Notes: generated by a model from the letters alone, not told the origin. DNA of 64,000 bases from Sulfurospirillum multivorans DSM 12446 (GCF_000568815.1 NZ_CP007201.1:2923654-2987653); one strand, 5' to 3'; numbered from the stretch's first letter, positions 18,142-26,736 are shown. Program-made: numbers and translations.

Positions 18142-19274
18142 TTAGTTTAGCACAAAGAGACATCGCTCATTCTCTGGGTAAATTTCTCACAACATCTGCA
18201 GGCATTGGAATGCTTTTGGGCGTTGTTTTAATTATGATTGGGGTTTATCGAGGGTTGGTGGATGATGCCAATGTTTTACTCAAAGACACCCAAGCCCAAT
18301 TATGGATTGCGCAACAAGACACATTAGGTCCTTTTGCTGAAAATTCGCGCTTGCATGAAGATGTCAAATACCAAATCAAAGCCTTTGAAGGCATCAAAGA
18401 TGTCTCAGCCCTTACCTTTCAAAACCTTCAGCTTTACCGCAACAATCAGCCCATACGCGTTTTTGCGATGGGGTATGATATTCATTCTTTTTACACACCG
18501 CATCTTCTTGTAGAAGGCAGACCGATTCTTGCAAATCATTTTGAAATGATCGTTGATAAAAAAACGGGATTTAAATTGCATGATGAAATTGTCATTGGTA
18601 GAGATGTTTTTAATGTCGTCGGCATCACAAAAGATGCAGTCTCGTCTAGCGGCGATTTGATGGTCTATTTTTCACTGCCTGATGCACAAAAACTTCAATT
18701 TTTATCGAGCAATGAACAAATTCGCAATGATCGTGCCAGAGGTACTAAAGCAACCGACACAACAACCATCAACGCAGTCATTGCAACCGTGGAAGAAGGT
18801 GCGGATCTCAAAGCAATCGGGCAAGAAATCGAACGATGGAAACATGTCAAGGTCTTTACCCAAGAGGAACAATCCTCGCTCTTAACCAAAAATCTCATCG
18901 AACGTTCCGCCAAACAGATCGGCATGTTTACCGTGATTTTATTGCTCGTCGCTTCCGTGATTATCTCACTCATTATTTACACCATGACTATGGGCAAAAT
19001 CAAGGAAATCGCCATTTTAAAACTCATCGGTGCTTCCAATGGAGAGATTGTCAAAATGATTGTGCAACAATCCGTTCTTTTAGGGATCTTATCGTTTATC
19101 GCCGGCATGATTTTCTCACACAATTTAATGGATTTATTTCCCAAACGAACTATTTTAATGAGTGCTGATGCGTTCAGCCTTTTGGTGATTGTCATCATCG
19201 TGAGTATCCTAGGTTCACTTTTTGGCGTGCGTTCAGCGCTCAAAATTGATCCTGCTAGCGCCATTGGAGGGTAA
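18138..19274 (+). CDS. ABC exporter permease (MacB/DevC-like)
   Basis: The 378-residue protein has one N-terminal membrane helix (about 18-38), a large periplasmic domain, and three C-terminal helices starting near residue 260, the topology of FtsX/MacB-type permeases. KIKEIAILKLIGASNGEIVK is the typical cytoplasmic coupling segment. No ATPase domain is fused; the ATPase is the next gene, starting one base after this stop. The arrangement resembles DevBCA exporters. Substrate unknown. Confidence 0.9.
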   Translation: MISLAQRDIAHSLGKFLTTSAGIGMLLGVVLIMIGVYRGLVDDANVLLKDTQAQLWIAQQDTLGPFAENSRLHEDVKYQIKAFEGIKDVSALTFQNLQLYRNNQPIRVFAMGYDIHSFYTPHLLVEGRPILANHFEMIVDKKTGFKLHDEIVIGRDVFNVVGITKDAVSSSGDLMVYFSLPDAQKLQFLSSNEQIRNDRARGTKATDTTTINAVIATVEEGADLKAIGQEIERWKHVKVFTQEEQSSLLTKNLIERSAKQIGMFTVILLLVASVIISLIIYTMTMGKIKEIAILKLIGASNGEIVKMIVQQSVLLGILSFIAGMIFSHNLMDLFPKRTILMSADAFSLLVIVIIVSILGSLFGVRSALKIDPASAIGG

Positions 19275-19275
19275 T

Positions 19276-19977
19276 ATGCCATCATCACATCCAAGTGTCA
19301 TTAAAGTAGAACAGCTTTCAAAAACCTATGGAAAAGGTGAAAATGCTGTTATGGCCATTAAAGAATGCTCATTTGAAATTTTCAAGGGAGAAACCGTTGC
19401 GCTTTTAGGCCCCAGTGGTTCGGGAAAAACAACGCTTATCACCATGATAGGCTGCATCACGGAACCAACGCAGGGGAAATTATATCTGGATGGTGAACTC
19501 ATATATGATCAACACTGGTGCATCAGCGATACACGGAAATTACGCCGTCAAAAGATCGGCTTTATCTTCCAATCGCACAATCTCATCCCCTTTTTAAACG
19601 TCGAAGAGAACATAACGCTCGTTCCGCTGATGAATAAAACCAACCCCAAAGAAGCGACGCTCAAAGCGAAAGAGCTGTTGGAGTATTTGGGTGTGGGGAA
19701 CAAACTCACCGCGATGCCCTCACAACTTTCAGGCGGGCAGAGTCAACGCGTGGCCATCGCTAGATCGCTCGCCAATAATCCAAAAATCATTTTAGCCGAT
19801 GAGCCAACCGCCGCCTTGGACGGCGAACGTGCCCTTTCGGTGATGCATTTACTTAAAAAACTTGCCACCGAACAAGACGTTGCTATCTTGGTCGTCACGC
19901 ATGATGAACGGATGATTCCGTTATTTGATCGAATTATTCGTGTGAATGATGGGTTTGTGAGCGAAGAGCTAAAATAA
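19276..19977 (+). CDS. ABC exporter ATP-binding protein (LolD/MacB type)
   Basis: The start at ATG 19276 is chosen because GGAGGG precedes it and it abuts the permease stop; the frame also extends upstream inside the permease. The 233-residue ATPase shows Walker A GPSGSGKTT, Q-loop FIFQSHNLIP, signature LSGGQSQRVAIARSL, Walker B IILADEPTAALD and the H-loop VVTHDERM. It should power the TolC-adaptor-permease complex encoded upstream. Last gene of the operon. Confidence 0.93.
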   Translation: MPSSHPSVIKVEQLSKTYGKGENAVMAIKECSFEIFKGETVALLGPSGSGKTTLITMIGCITEPTQGKLYLDGELIYDQHWCISDTRKLRRQKIGFIFQSHNLIPFLNVEENITLVPLMNKTNPKEATLKAKELLEYLGVGNKLTAMPSQLSGGQSQRVAIARSLANNPKIILADEPTAALDGERALSVMHLLKKLATEQDVAILVVTHDERMIPLFDRIIRVNDGFVSEELK

Positions 19978-20069
19978 ATATTTTGCCTTAAAAAGGTACC
20001 AAACTATGCACATGATCTTAAGCTCCTATACTATAAAATAATTTTATCGATCATAGGCAAGGAGTCCTT

Positions 20070-21173
20070 TTGGAAAACAACAAACATCATCTCATCGCCG
20101 AGTTTGAAAAAGAGCTCAAGCAGTATGAAAGCTTTAGCGACAAAATGGACATCTTACTCAAAGAACTCCTAGACCAAGAGAACATCTCGTACCACTCCAT
20201 CGAAAACCGTGTCAAAGAAAAAAGCAGTTTGTCGAAAAAAATTGACGGTAAAAACAAGTACCAAAACCTGGACGAGATCACCGATATTGTGGGGTGTCGC
20301 ATCATCAGCTACTTTGAAATCGATGTTGAAAAAATTGTCAATCTGATCTTTAAAGAGTTCAAAATAGACGAAGTCAATTCCATCGACAAAAAGAAAATCT
20401 TAGACCCTGACCGTTTTGGCTACCTCTCCTACCACATCATCTGCTCCATCAACGATGAAAGGGCACAGCTTAGAGAGTATAAAAACTACAAAAATCTCAA
20501 ATTTGAAATCCAAGTGCGAACCATTCTCCAACACGCATGGGCGGAGATAGAACACGACATAGGCTACAAGTCGAACATCGCCGTTCCTAGGGAGTTCCGT
20601 CGAAAATTCTCACGCATAGCGAGCATTCTTGAAATTGCCGATGATGAATTTAGCAGACTCAAACTTGACATCCATAATTACGTTGAAACCATCTCTAAAC
20701 AGGGGTTTGAAAACATCGACATTAACGCCGAAAGCCTCAAACTTTTCATCGAACAATCAAACGATCTTGAAGAGATAGAAGCCTACATTATCGAAAAACT
20801 AGAGCTCACATCCATTGCTTTTTCAGAGCAGATGCAAGCGGCAAACATCAGCCTTTTTTTAAATATTATCAACACGTTTACAACCTATAAAGAGATATTG
20901 GAAGTTCAAAACTCCATTCAAAAAAACAAAAAGCTCATCAAACAATTCATCGTCAAATGGGCACATGCGAGAGGTAAATTGCTGGAGCGATTTCGTGAAA
21001 ATTTCGAGCAAAAAGATGGTTTCATCATCGGTTACGCTTTGATGATCGAGTTTTTAGAAACCAACCACAAAGAGGGACTCGGAGCATTTTTCCCAAGTCT
21101 TTCTGCTCACGAAAAAGAAGAAGCAGTGGCTTTGGCTTTGAAAATCTATAAGGAAATTACGCGTAATAAGTGA
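20070..21173 (+). CDS. Stand-alone RelA/SpoT-domain nucleotide synthetase
   Basis: The 367-residue protein has an N-terminal RelA/SpoT synthetase domain (about 1-200): RVKEKSSLSKKI, the metal Asp in EITDIVGCRII, the G-loop FGYLSYHII and EIQVRTILQHAWAEIEHD. The catalytic residues look intact. There is no HD hydrolase, TGS or ACT domain, so it is not a long Rel/SpoT; residues 200-367 form a helical domain I do not recognise. It should make (p)ppGpp or a related product, but toxic relatives modify other targets. The start is TTG with AAGGAG seven bases before it. It lies beside the second mntA-hepT locus. Confidence 0.82.
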   Translation: MENNKHHLIAEFEKELKQYESFSDKMDILLKELLDQENISYHSIENRVKEKSSLSKKIDGKNKYQNLDEITDIVGCRIISYFEIDVEKIVNLIFKEFKIDEVNSIDKKKILDPDRFGYLSYHIICSINDERAQLREYKNYKNLKFEIQVRTILQHAWAEIEHDIGYKSNIAVPREFRRKFSRIASILEIADDEFSRLKLDIHNYVETISKQGFENIDINAESLKLFIEQSNDLEEIEAYIIEKLELTSIAFSEQMQAANISLFLNIINTFTTYKEILEVQNSIQKNKKLIKQFIVKWAHARGKLLERFRENFEQKDGFIIGYALMIEFLETNHKEGLGAFFPSLSAHEKEEAVALALKIYKEITRNK

Positions 21174-21178
21174 AGGTG

Positions 21179-21202
21179 AAAATCTTTACATGTAAAGATT
21201 TT
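21179..21202. terminator. 24-bp perfect palindrome, probable bidirectional terminator
   Basis: A 24-bp perfect palindrome centred on ACATGT (half-site AAAATCTTTACA) lies between the convergent synthetase gene and the hepT pseudogene. A-run and T-run arms would give a U-tailed hairpin on either strand. Confidence 0.6.
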
Positions 21203-21257
21203 GTATAGAATTTAGCCTATTTTATTTTTTAGAAACATCAAAATCATACAAACGAAT

Positions 21258-21608
21258 TTAAGTTTCTTCTTCTAACTCTTTTTTCATCACCTCTATTTGA
21301 GTTTTAAGTAGAGGGAACTGCTCAGTAATCACTTTCCAAACGATCTCTTCGTCGATTTCAAAGTACCAGTGAATGAGTTTGTCGCGCATTTTTGCCATGA
21401 GTGACCATGGAATTTAAAGGTATTTTGAGGCTATTTCATCAGGAATTTGTTTGGTGGCTTCACCGATGACTTCGAGTTCACGCACACAAGCACTCACCGT
21501 TTTATCATCAGCCTTGAAGTGTTCAAAGTCGTAGCCCGAAGTAAAAGCTTCTATCTTGTGAATGCTTTTAAGGATGTCATCCAGATACAAAAGATAATTG
21601 CGTTTCAT
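21258..21608 (-). pseudogene. hepT: hepT copy 2, interrupted by a nonsense codon at position 65
   Basis: The frame is closely similar to the intact hepT at 8895-9245 and has the same full length of 116 codons, but codon 65 is TAA at 21414-21416 where copy 1 has CAA (a single C-to-T change on the coding strand). The predicted product is 64 residues and lacks the RX4HXY ribonuclease motif, whose codons (RDKLIHWY) remain intact after the stop. The downstream frame is open to a TAA at 21258-21260. A possible internal ATG at codon 71 precedes the motif. Toxin function is probably lost. Confidence 0.88.
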
Positions 21609-21898
21609 ACCGCAATCGCCTCTTTGAGGATGTTTTGGCAGAGCTCCGCTCGAAGTTTTCGCTTAGGCACTAAATCAACATTTTTACCCAATGCGCTTTT
21701 GAGTTTTTCTTCGAGTTCGATAAAGGTCAACAAATCAGGTGTTTGCGAGAAATCAACGAGAAGATCAATATCGCTTTTTTCAGTCGCTTCACCTCGTGCC
21801 GTTGAGCCAAAAAGGGCGAGTGATGTGATGTGATAATGCCCAGCAAATTGTGCTTTTAAAGCAGATAATTTTTGCAAAATCAGCTCTTTTTCACTCAT
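21605..21898 (-). CDS. mntA: MntA minimal nucleotidyltransferase antitoxin, copy 2
   Basis: A 97-residue nucleotidyltransferase with the GS(X10)DXD motif intact (GSTARGEATEKSDIDLLVDF). It overlaps the broken hepT by 4 bp exactly as in copy 1. Because its toxin is truncated, the antitoxin may be a leftover or may still AMPylate the HepT of copy 1, 12.4 kb away in the same orientation. Ribosome-binding sequence GGAGGG lies upstream on the minus strand. Confidence 0.9.
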   Translation of the reverse strand: MSEKELILQKLSALKAQFAGHYHITSLALFGSTARGEATEKSDIDLLVDFSQTPDLLTFIELEEKLKSALGKNVDLVPKRKLRAELCQNILKEAIAV

Positions 21899-21951
21899 GG
21901 AAGCCCTCCTTCAATTTTGACTTTATTGTACCAAAAAAGCCTATAAGTTGG

Positions 21952-21957
21952 TATAAT
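21952..21957 (+). promoter_or_regulatory. -10 box of the DTW-domain gene (probably leaderless)
   Basis: TATAAT (in GGTATAATCCG) ends only seven bases before the ATG at 21965. Transcription would start at about the start codon, and no ribosome-binding site is visible, so the mRNA may be leaderless. Confidence 0.55.
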
Positions 21958-21964
21958 CCGCGTT

Positions 21965-22648
21965 ATGCAAACAATTTACGGTGATAGAGCAAAATGTTAT
22001 CAATGTCATAGACCCAAAAGCTCGTGTATGTGCGGCCATATTTGCCCCATAGAAACGCACACTAAATTCATCGTTTTGATGCACCCCAAAGAGTTTAAAA
22101 AAACCAAAAATGGTACGGGGCATTTGACGCATTTATCGCTTCCAAACTCTGAGCTTTTTATGGGTATCGACTTTAGTGACAATGCGCGCATTAACGAAAT
22201 TATCGAGGCGTATGAGAGTTTCATTCTCTACCCATCCTCTCATGCTATCAACCTCAGCCATCAAAATCCGCTCGCTGAAACATCTTTACATGTAAAAAAG
22301 CCCATGGCGATTTTTCTCATTGATTCGACGTGGGCGTGTTCGCTTAAAATGATGCGTGAAAGTAAGAATTTGCACGCTCTGGCGCACATCAGTTTTGATT
22401 CTACCAAGCGTTCAGAGTTTAAGATCAAAGAGCAGCCGCTGGAGTACTGTCTCTCAACCATTGAGTCCACACTCACGGTTTTAGAGCTTCTGAGTCAGTG
22501 GCAGATCGAGACGATAAAACACGAGCAGTTAGAAGCGTTTCTCACTCCGTTTCACGCGATGATTCATTATCAATTAGTGTGCATCCAAAACCCATTGCAT
22601 CAAGCGGTGAGGTTTAAGCCCAAAAAATCAAAGGCTGTTGATGCGTAA
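21965..22648 (+). CDS. DTW-domain tRNA aminocarboxypropyltransferase-like protein
   Basis: The 227-residue protein carries the DTW-domain features: N-terminal zinc-type cysteines (CYQCHRPKSSCMCGHI), the HPKEFKKTKNGTGHL segment, and DSTWACSLKMM, a DxTW motif. Bacterial DTW proteins (TapT/TuaA) install acp3U on tRNA using S-adenosylmethionine. A TTTACATGTAAA copy in the gene reads as LHVK. The stop overlaps the start of nagZ by 8 bp. Confidence 0.85.
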   Translation: MQTIYGDRAKCYQCHRPKSSCMCGHICPIETHTKFIVLMHPKEFKKTKNGTGHLTHLSLPNSELFMGIDFSDNARINEIIEAYESFILYPSSHAINLSHQNPLAETSLHVKKPMAIFLIDSTWACSLKMMRESKNLHALAHISFDSTKRSEFKIKEQPLEYCLSTIESTLTVLELLSQWQIETIKHEQLEAFLTPFHAMIHYQLVCIQNPLHQAVRFKPKKSKAVDA

Positions 22649-23726
22649 CATTATCTCCTTTATCCTATTTTTGACACTCTATTCCCTTCCCCTTCAGGCG
22701 ATGCCAGAGGATGCTGTTTTAAAAAAGATGATCGGACGCATGCTCGTCATTGGTTTTGATGATGCGACGATTGATGCGCAAAGTGCTATCGTTCAAGAGC
22801 TTCAAACCTATGAACTGGGTGGGGTTATTTTATTTGATCGATTTTATAAAGAGAGAGAACGGATAAAAAATATTAGCTCTCCTGCACAGCTGCAAGAGCT
22901 GACCAAACAACTCAAACACTATGCGCAAAAGCCGCTGCTGATTTCGATTGATCAAGAGGGTGGAAAGGTTGCGAGGCTCAAAAAACGTGATGGATTTAGC
23001 GAATTTCCTTCCGCTTTTTCATTCTCCAAAAGCTCCTTCGAACATGCCAAAGAACGCTACACGCAGATGGCGCAGATGCTAAAAGAATACGGCATCAACT
23101 GCGACTTTGGTCCCGTAGTCGACTTGGCGATCAACGCTGAAAACAGAGTGATCGTTGGGCTAGAGCGCTCCTATGGAAAAGAGAGTGAGGCGGTGACACA
23201 GTACGCTCAAATTTTTAGTGATGCGCTTAAAAGCAAAGGCGTTATCAGCGTACTCAAGCACTTTCCTGGGCATGGATCTTCTCTGGGCGATTCGCATCAA
23301 GGCTTTGTCGATGTCACACAAACGTGGAGCGAAAAAGAGCTAGAGCCTTACCAAAATCTCATCAATACCAATACTGTTTCGATGATCATGTCTGCGCATG
23401 TTTATAACGCAAAACTCGATGACACCTACCCCGCAACGCTCTCATATGCCATCAATTCCACACTTTTGAGAGGCAAAATGCACTACCATGGCGTGCTCAT
23501 AAGTGATGATTTGCAAATGGAAGCGATTGCAAACTATTACACCCTCAAAGAGACAGTCACCTTGGCGATCAATTCAGGCATCGATATGCTTCTTTTTGGC
23601 AACCAGCTCTCAAAAACACAAACTAATGCCATCGTTGAGACCATTTTTTCACAAATTAAAAGCGGTAAAATTCCGCTTGCACGCATCCTTGAAGCCAATG
23701 AACGCATTGCAAGATTACCACTTTAA
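22641..23726 (+). CDS. nagZ: Beta-N-acetylhexosaminidase, glycoside hydrolase family 3
   Basis: The start is ATG 22641 inside the end of the DTW gene. The 361-residue product has an N-terminal signal peptide (about 1-20), unlike the cytoplasmic NagZ of enterics. GH3 features are clear: LISIDQEGGKVARL, the acid/base loop KHFPGHGSSLGDSH and the nucleophile Asp in LISDDLQMEAI. It removes N-acetylglucosamine from muropeptides during cell-wall recycling. Export suggests it acts in the periplasm, as reported for some GH3 enzymes. Confidence 0.9.
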   Translation: MRNIISFILFLTLYSLPLQAMPEDAVLKKMIGRMLVIGFDDATIDAQSAIVQELQTYELGGVILFDRFYKERERIKNISSPAQLQELTKQLKHYAQKPLLISIDQEGGKVARLKKRDGFSEFPSAFSFSKSSFEHAKERYTQMAQMLKEYGINCDFGPVVDLAINAENRVIVGLERSYGKESEAVTQYAQIFSDALKSKGVISVLKHFPGHGSSLGDSHQGFVDVTQTWSEKELEPYQNLINTNTVSMIMSAHVYNAKLDDTYPATLSYAINSTLLRGKMHYHGVLISDDLQMEAIANYYTLKETVTLAINSGIDMLLFGNQLSKTQTNAIVETIFSQIKSGKIPLARILEANERIARLPL

Positions 23727-23729
23727 TAG

Positions 23730-23759
23730 ACTTCTTGTAAAACTCAATTTACAAGAAGT
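23730..23759 (+). terminator. Hairpin downstream of nagZ
   Basis: A 12-bp perfect inverted repeat (ACTTCTTGTAAA) with a 6-base loop begins four bases after the nagZ stop. No T-run follows on the + strand, so it may be a processing or stability hairpin rather than a strong terminator. Confidence 0.55.
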
Positions 23760-23763
23760 AAAA

Positions 23764-23855
23764 GCACTAAAAGTGCGTGGGCATTCTGCCGAGGAAAACC
23801 TCGTATTAACATCGTCTTTAGAGCTTTGCTTTAAAGACGTATCAAGAGTTCTGCA
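23764..23855. repeat. Multi-hairpin repeat, copy A
   Basis: Consecutive short hairpins: GCACT-AAA-AGTGC (23764-23776), GAGG-AAAA-CCTC (about 23791-23802), CGTCTTTA with TAAAGACG (about 23813-23839) and AGTTCT-GCA-AGAACT (about 23847-23861). The element is similar in sequence and order to 52043-52130; hairpin 1 differs by a compensatory T-A to C-G change. No coding content is seen. Confidence 0.65.
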
Positions 23856-23866
23856 AGAACTTTAAT

Positions 23867-23900
23867 GTTTACATGTAAGGATTTTTCTTTACATGTAAAC
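23867..23900. terminator. Stem-loop from two facing TTTACATGTAAA copies
   Basis: GTTTACATGTAAGG and its near-complement TTTACATGTAAAC form a 13-15-bp stem around a T-rich loop. A nearly identical unit stands at 25427-25460, on the other side of the symporter pseudogene. Confidence 0.55.
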
Positions 23901-24177
23901 CATTTAACCCCTCTTTTAGACCACTTTCGTTATAACTTCACGATTTGTTTTTTAAAAAATACTTAAAAATCTCAACGTAACTAAGGGTTAAGCTCGGTGC
24001 TTTTGTAACGTTTCTTTACACTAAACTGTATCAAAAAGAAACTGTGTCACGTTTCGCTACATTTAAGTGTGTCAAAAAGGTACGTTTGTCTCTCAAAAAC
24101 GTCGTATTTCTCAAAAATGTCGCTTTGAAGTCGCTTTGTATTTTTAGAATGCACGCATCTTATCACAAGGAATAAAA
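23901..24177. other. Gene-free upstream region of the symporter
   Basis: No frame, RNA gene or clear promoter stands out. The stretch is AT-rich and contains repeated short words (GTGTCA, AAAAAGAAACTG, CTCAAAAACGTCG / CTCAAAAATGTCG). The latter pair, about 25 bp apart near 24093 and 24113, could be a regulator site. AAGGAAT precedes the symporter ATG at 24178. Confidence 0.4.
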
Positions 24178-25414
24178 ATGATCTCATGGTGGAAACACAT
24201 GGCTCTGTGGAAAAAGATCTTCATAGGACTCTGTTTGGGTCTCATCGTCGGACTTCTGTTCAAAGACGTAGCACTCATGCTTAAGCCTCTAGGAACGCTC
24301 TTTATTAACCTCATCAAAATGTTGATTGTTCCTCTCATCTTTGCCACATTGGTAACGGGCATCACGTCGATGGAAGATTTGAGCAAAATGCGTCGCATTG
24401 GTCTCAAAACATTTTCAATCTACTTAGTGACCACCGCGATTGCCGTAGCAATTGGTCTTGCCTTTGGTATTTTCTTTGAGCCAGGCGCTGGGGTCGCACT
24501 GAATAACACAGCGGCTGTTGTAGCGAAAAAAGCACCACCGCTTATCGATACACTCTTAGCACTTATTACCACAAATCCTGTCGAAAGCCTCGCGAAAGGC
24601 GACATTTTACAAATTATCTTTTTTGCTATTTTCTTAGGCATTTCCATCAGCCTAGCAGGCGAAAAAGGCAAACCCGTCGCGGCCTTTTTTGACTCTTTTT
24701 CCGAAGTGATGTTCAAAATGACAGAAATCGTCATCTCATTTGCACCTATCGGTGTTTTTGGTTTGATGGCATGGGTTTCTGCGTCGTATGGAATTGATGT
24801 GCTCATTAGCCTTGCCAAAGTCATCGCATGTGTCTACATTGCATCGATCATTCACATGGCACTGACGATGGGCGGAGGAATTGCTTTGCTCGCAAGGCTC
24901 AACCCTATCACGTTTTTCAAAGGTGTTGCTTCGGCGCAAACGGTTGCATTTACCACTACCAGTAGCTCAGGAACTCTTCCCATAACAACCAGTAATGCTA
25001 TCCATAATCTGGGTGTTTCCAAGCCGATCGCAAGCTTTGTTCTGCCACTCACTGGGTGCGACCATCAATATGGATGGAACCGCGATTTACCAAGGTATTT
25101 GTGCGATGTTCGTGGCGCAAGCCTTTGGCGTTGATCTTACTTTTGCAAACTACATGACCATCATCCTCACCGCAACGCTTGCCTCTATCGGTACAGCAGG
25201 TGTTCCCGGTGCTGGACTTATCATGCTTTCATTGGTTTTAACTTCGGTAAATTTACCATTAGAAGGGATTGCCATTATCGCAGGAATTGATCGTATTTTA
25301 GATATGGCACGCACCACGGTGAACGTTACAGGAGATGCGATGACAGCGGTTCTCGTGGCTCAAAGCGAAGGCGAGCTTGATGAGAAAATCTACAACCAAG
25401 ACAACGTCGAATAG
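24178..25414 (+). pseudogene. Dicarboxylate/amino acid:cation symporter (DAACS), frameshifted
   Basis: Two overlapping frames together encode one member of the glutamate/C4-dicarboxylate:sodium symporter family (DctA/GltP type). The first carries residues to [15 protein letters not shown] and SFVLPL; the second resumes with [19 protein letters not shown], the conserved motif that must follow. At 25046-25053 the word CACT stands twice in tandem; deleting one copy restores [11 protein letters not shown] and an open frame to 25414. The 4-bp duplication shifts the frame and leads to a stop at 25132-25134, removing the last transport helices. A sequencing error is possible. Confidence 0.88.
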
Positions 25415-25426
25415 ACCACTTTAATA

Positions 25427-25460
25427 GTTTACATGTAAGGATTTTTCCTTACATGTAAAC
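25427..25460. terminator. Perfect stem-loop from two TTTACATGTAA copies
   Basis: A 15-bp perfect stem (GTTTACATGTAAGGA) with a TTTT loop lies between the convergent symporter pseudogene and antiporter gene. It probably terminates both. Confidence 0.65.
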
Positions 25461-25466
25461 GTTAGA

Positions 25467-26666
25467 TTAAGTACACTCCATTGTAAAATAACGCTTCAAT
25501 ATAAACGGTGGAATCACGGTTGTCATTACAATCACAAAAATAAGCATGGCATAGATGTCATTTGGAAGAACGCCATTAACACGCCCCATCTCTGCAAAAA
25601 TAAGTCCAACTTCACCACGTGGTATCATTGAAACACCGATAATAGCGTTATTTTTAATGCACTTTTGAAAGATAAAAAACGCTCCTGCAAACTTACTCAA
25701 AAAAGCAATCGCACTAAAACTAATGCTCAGAAGCCAAAACGTCCACGATGAAAAATCAATCACACGTAAATCCATCGACAGACCCACCATCACAAAAAAA
25801 ATGGGCGTGAAAATTTGGATAATAGGCGTCATATTGGTTTTTACATCGTTTAAAAGCTGCTCATTCGAGCCTAAAGCGGTACCAAAAGGGAGAAAAAAAC
25901 GTCTTGAAAGCGCCACTCCTGCGGCAAAAGAACCTAAAATAGCAGGGGCGCCAACCAGATGCGATAAATACGAAAAGAGGAGAATTAACGCGATAATAAT
26001 CGTAGGAAGATACCCCGGAACCATCATGCGCGCATGGTATTTATGAATCATAAACGAAAGCAATTTGGCAAGAATGGGGGCTAAAATCAAAAATGAAACC
26101 ACCATCGCACTGACAGAGAACGTGTGGTAAAAACTTACTTCATGCGTCATTGAAAAATCGTAAATAAAAACCAATAAAATAATCCCTATAATATCATCAA
26201 TCACTGCGGCGCCAATGACGATTTGAGCAATATTGGTCTGCTCCATATGAATGTCTTTAAGCACCCTGAGTGTAATGCCAATACTCGTAGCCGTCAATGT
26301 TCCACCAATAAAAAGGGCGATATTGAACGATAGATCAAACAGATAGTATGCGGTGACAAATCCACTGATCAAGGGAAGGAACACCCCTAAAATCGCCACA
26401 ATAAACGACTTAAGTCCCGCATCTTTCAGTCTTTTAAAGTCGGTTTCCAACCCCACTTCAAACAGAAGCAAGATAATGCCAATCTCCGCTAAAATTTTCA
26501 ATACTTCATTCGGCGTAATCACACCAAAAACCGATGAGCCTAAGAGTACACCTGCAAGTAATTCGCCCAAAACAGAGGGAATGCCAAATTTTGCAAATAA
26601 TTCACTTAGAAACCGAGCGACAATAAGAATGAGAAAAAGCGCTAAAAAAAATTCATGAATTTGCAT
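25467..26666 (-). CDS. CPA2-family cation:proton antiporter
   Basis: About 399 residues with roughly 12 membrane segments and no soluble C-terminal domain. The CPA2 motifs GELLAGVLLGSSVFG, GTLTATSIGITLRVL and AAVIDDIIGIILL (with the ion-binding DD pair) mark a NapA/KefB-like sodium or potassium/proton antiporter. It lacks the RCK (TrkA-N) domain of KefB/KefC, so it is closer to NapA-type exchangers. Start is ATG 26666, or the GTG just before it; the ribosome-binding site is weak. Confidence 0.9.
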   Translation of the reverse strand: MQIHEFFLALFLILIVARFLSELFAKFGIPSVLGELLAGVLLGSSVFGVITPNEVLKILAEIGIILLLFEVGLETDFKRLKDAGLKSFIVAILGVFLPLISGFVTAYYLFDLSFNIALFIGGTLTATSIGITLRVLKDIHMEQTNIAQIVIGAAVIDDIIGIILLVFIYDFSMTHEVSFYHTFSVSAMVVSFLILAPILAKLLSFMIHKYHARMMVPGYLPTIIIALILLFSYLSHLVGAPAILGSFAAGVALSRRFFLPFGTALGSNEQLLNDVKTNMTPIIQIFTPIFFVMVGLSMDLRVIDFSSWTFWLLSISFSAIAFLSKFAGAFFIFQKCIKNNAIIGVSMIPRGEVGLIFAEMGRVNGVLPNDIYAMLIFVIVMTTVIPPFILKRYFTMECT

Positions 26667-26736
26667 CACTCATTGTAGCAAAAGTTTGATACCAACTATG
26701 ACAAAAGCAATCCTCTAAACTCTTTACATGTAAAGA

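Noticed and set aside
23503-23865. 120-codon + strand frame overlapping the nagZ end
   Set aside because: It is out of frame inside nagZ and its tail runs through the multi-hairpin repeat; no ribosome-binding site.
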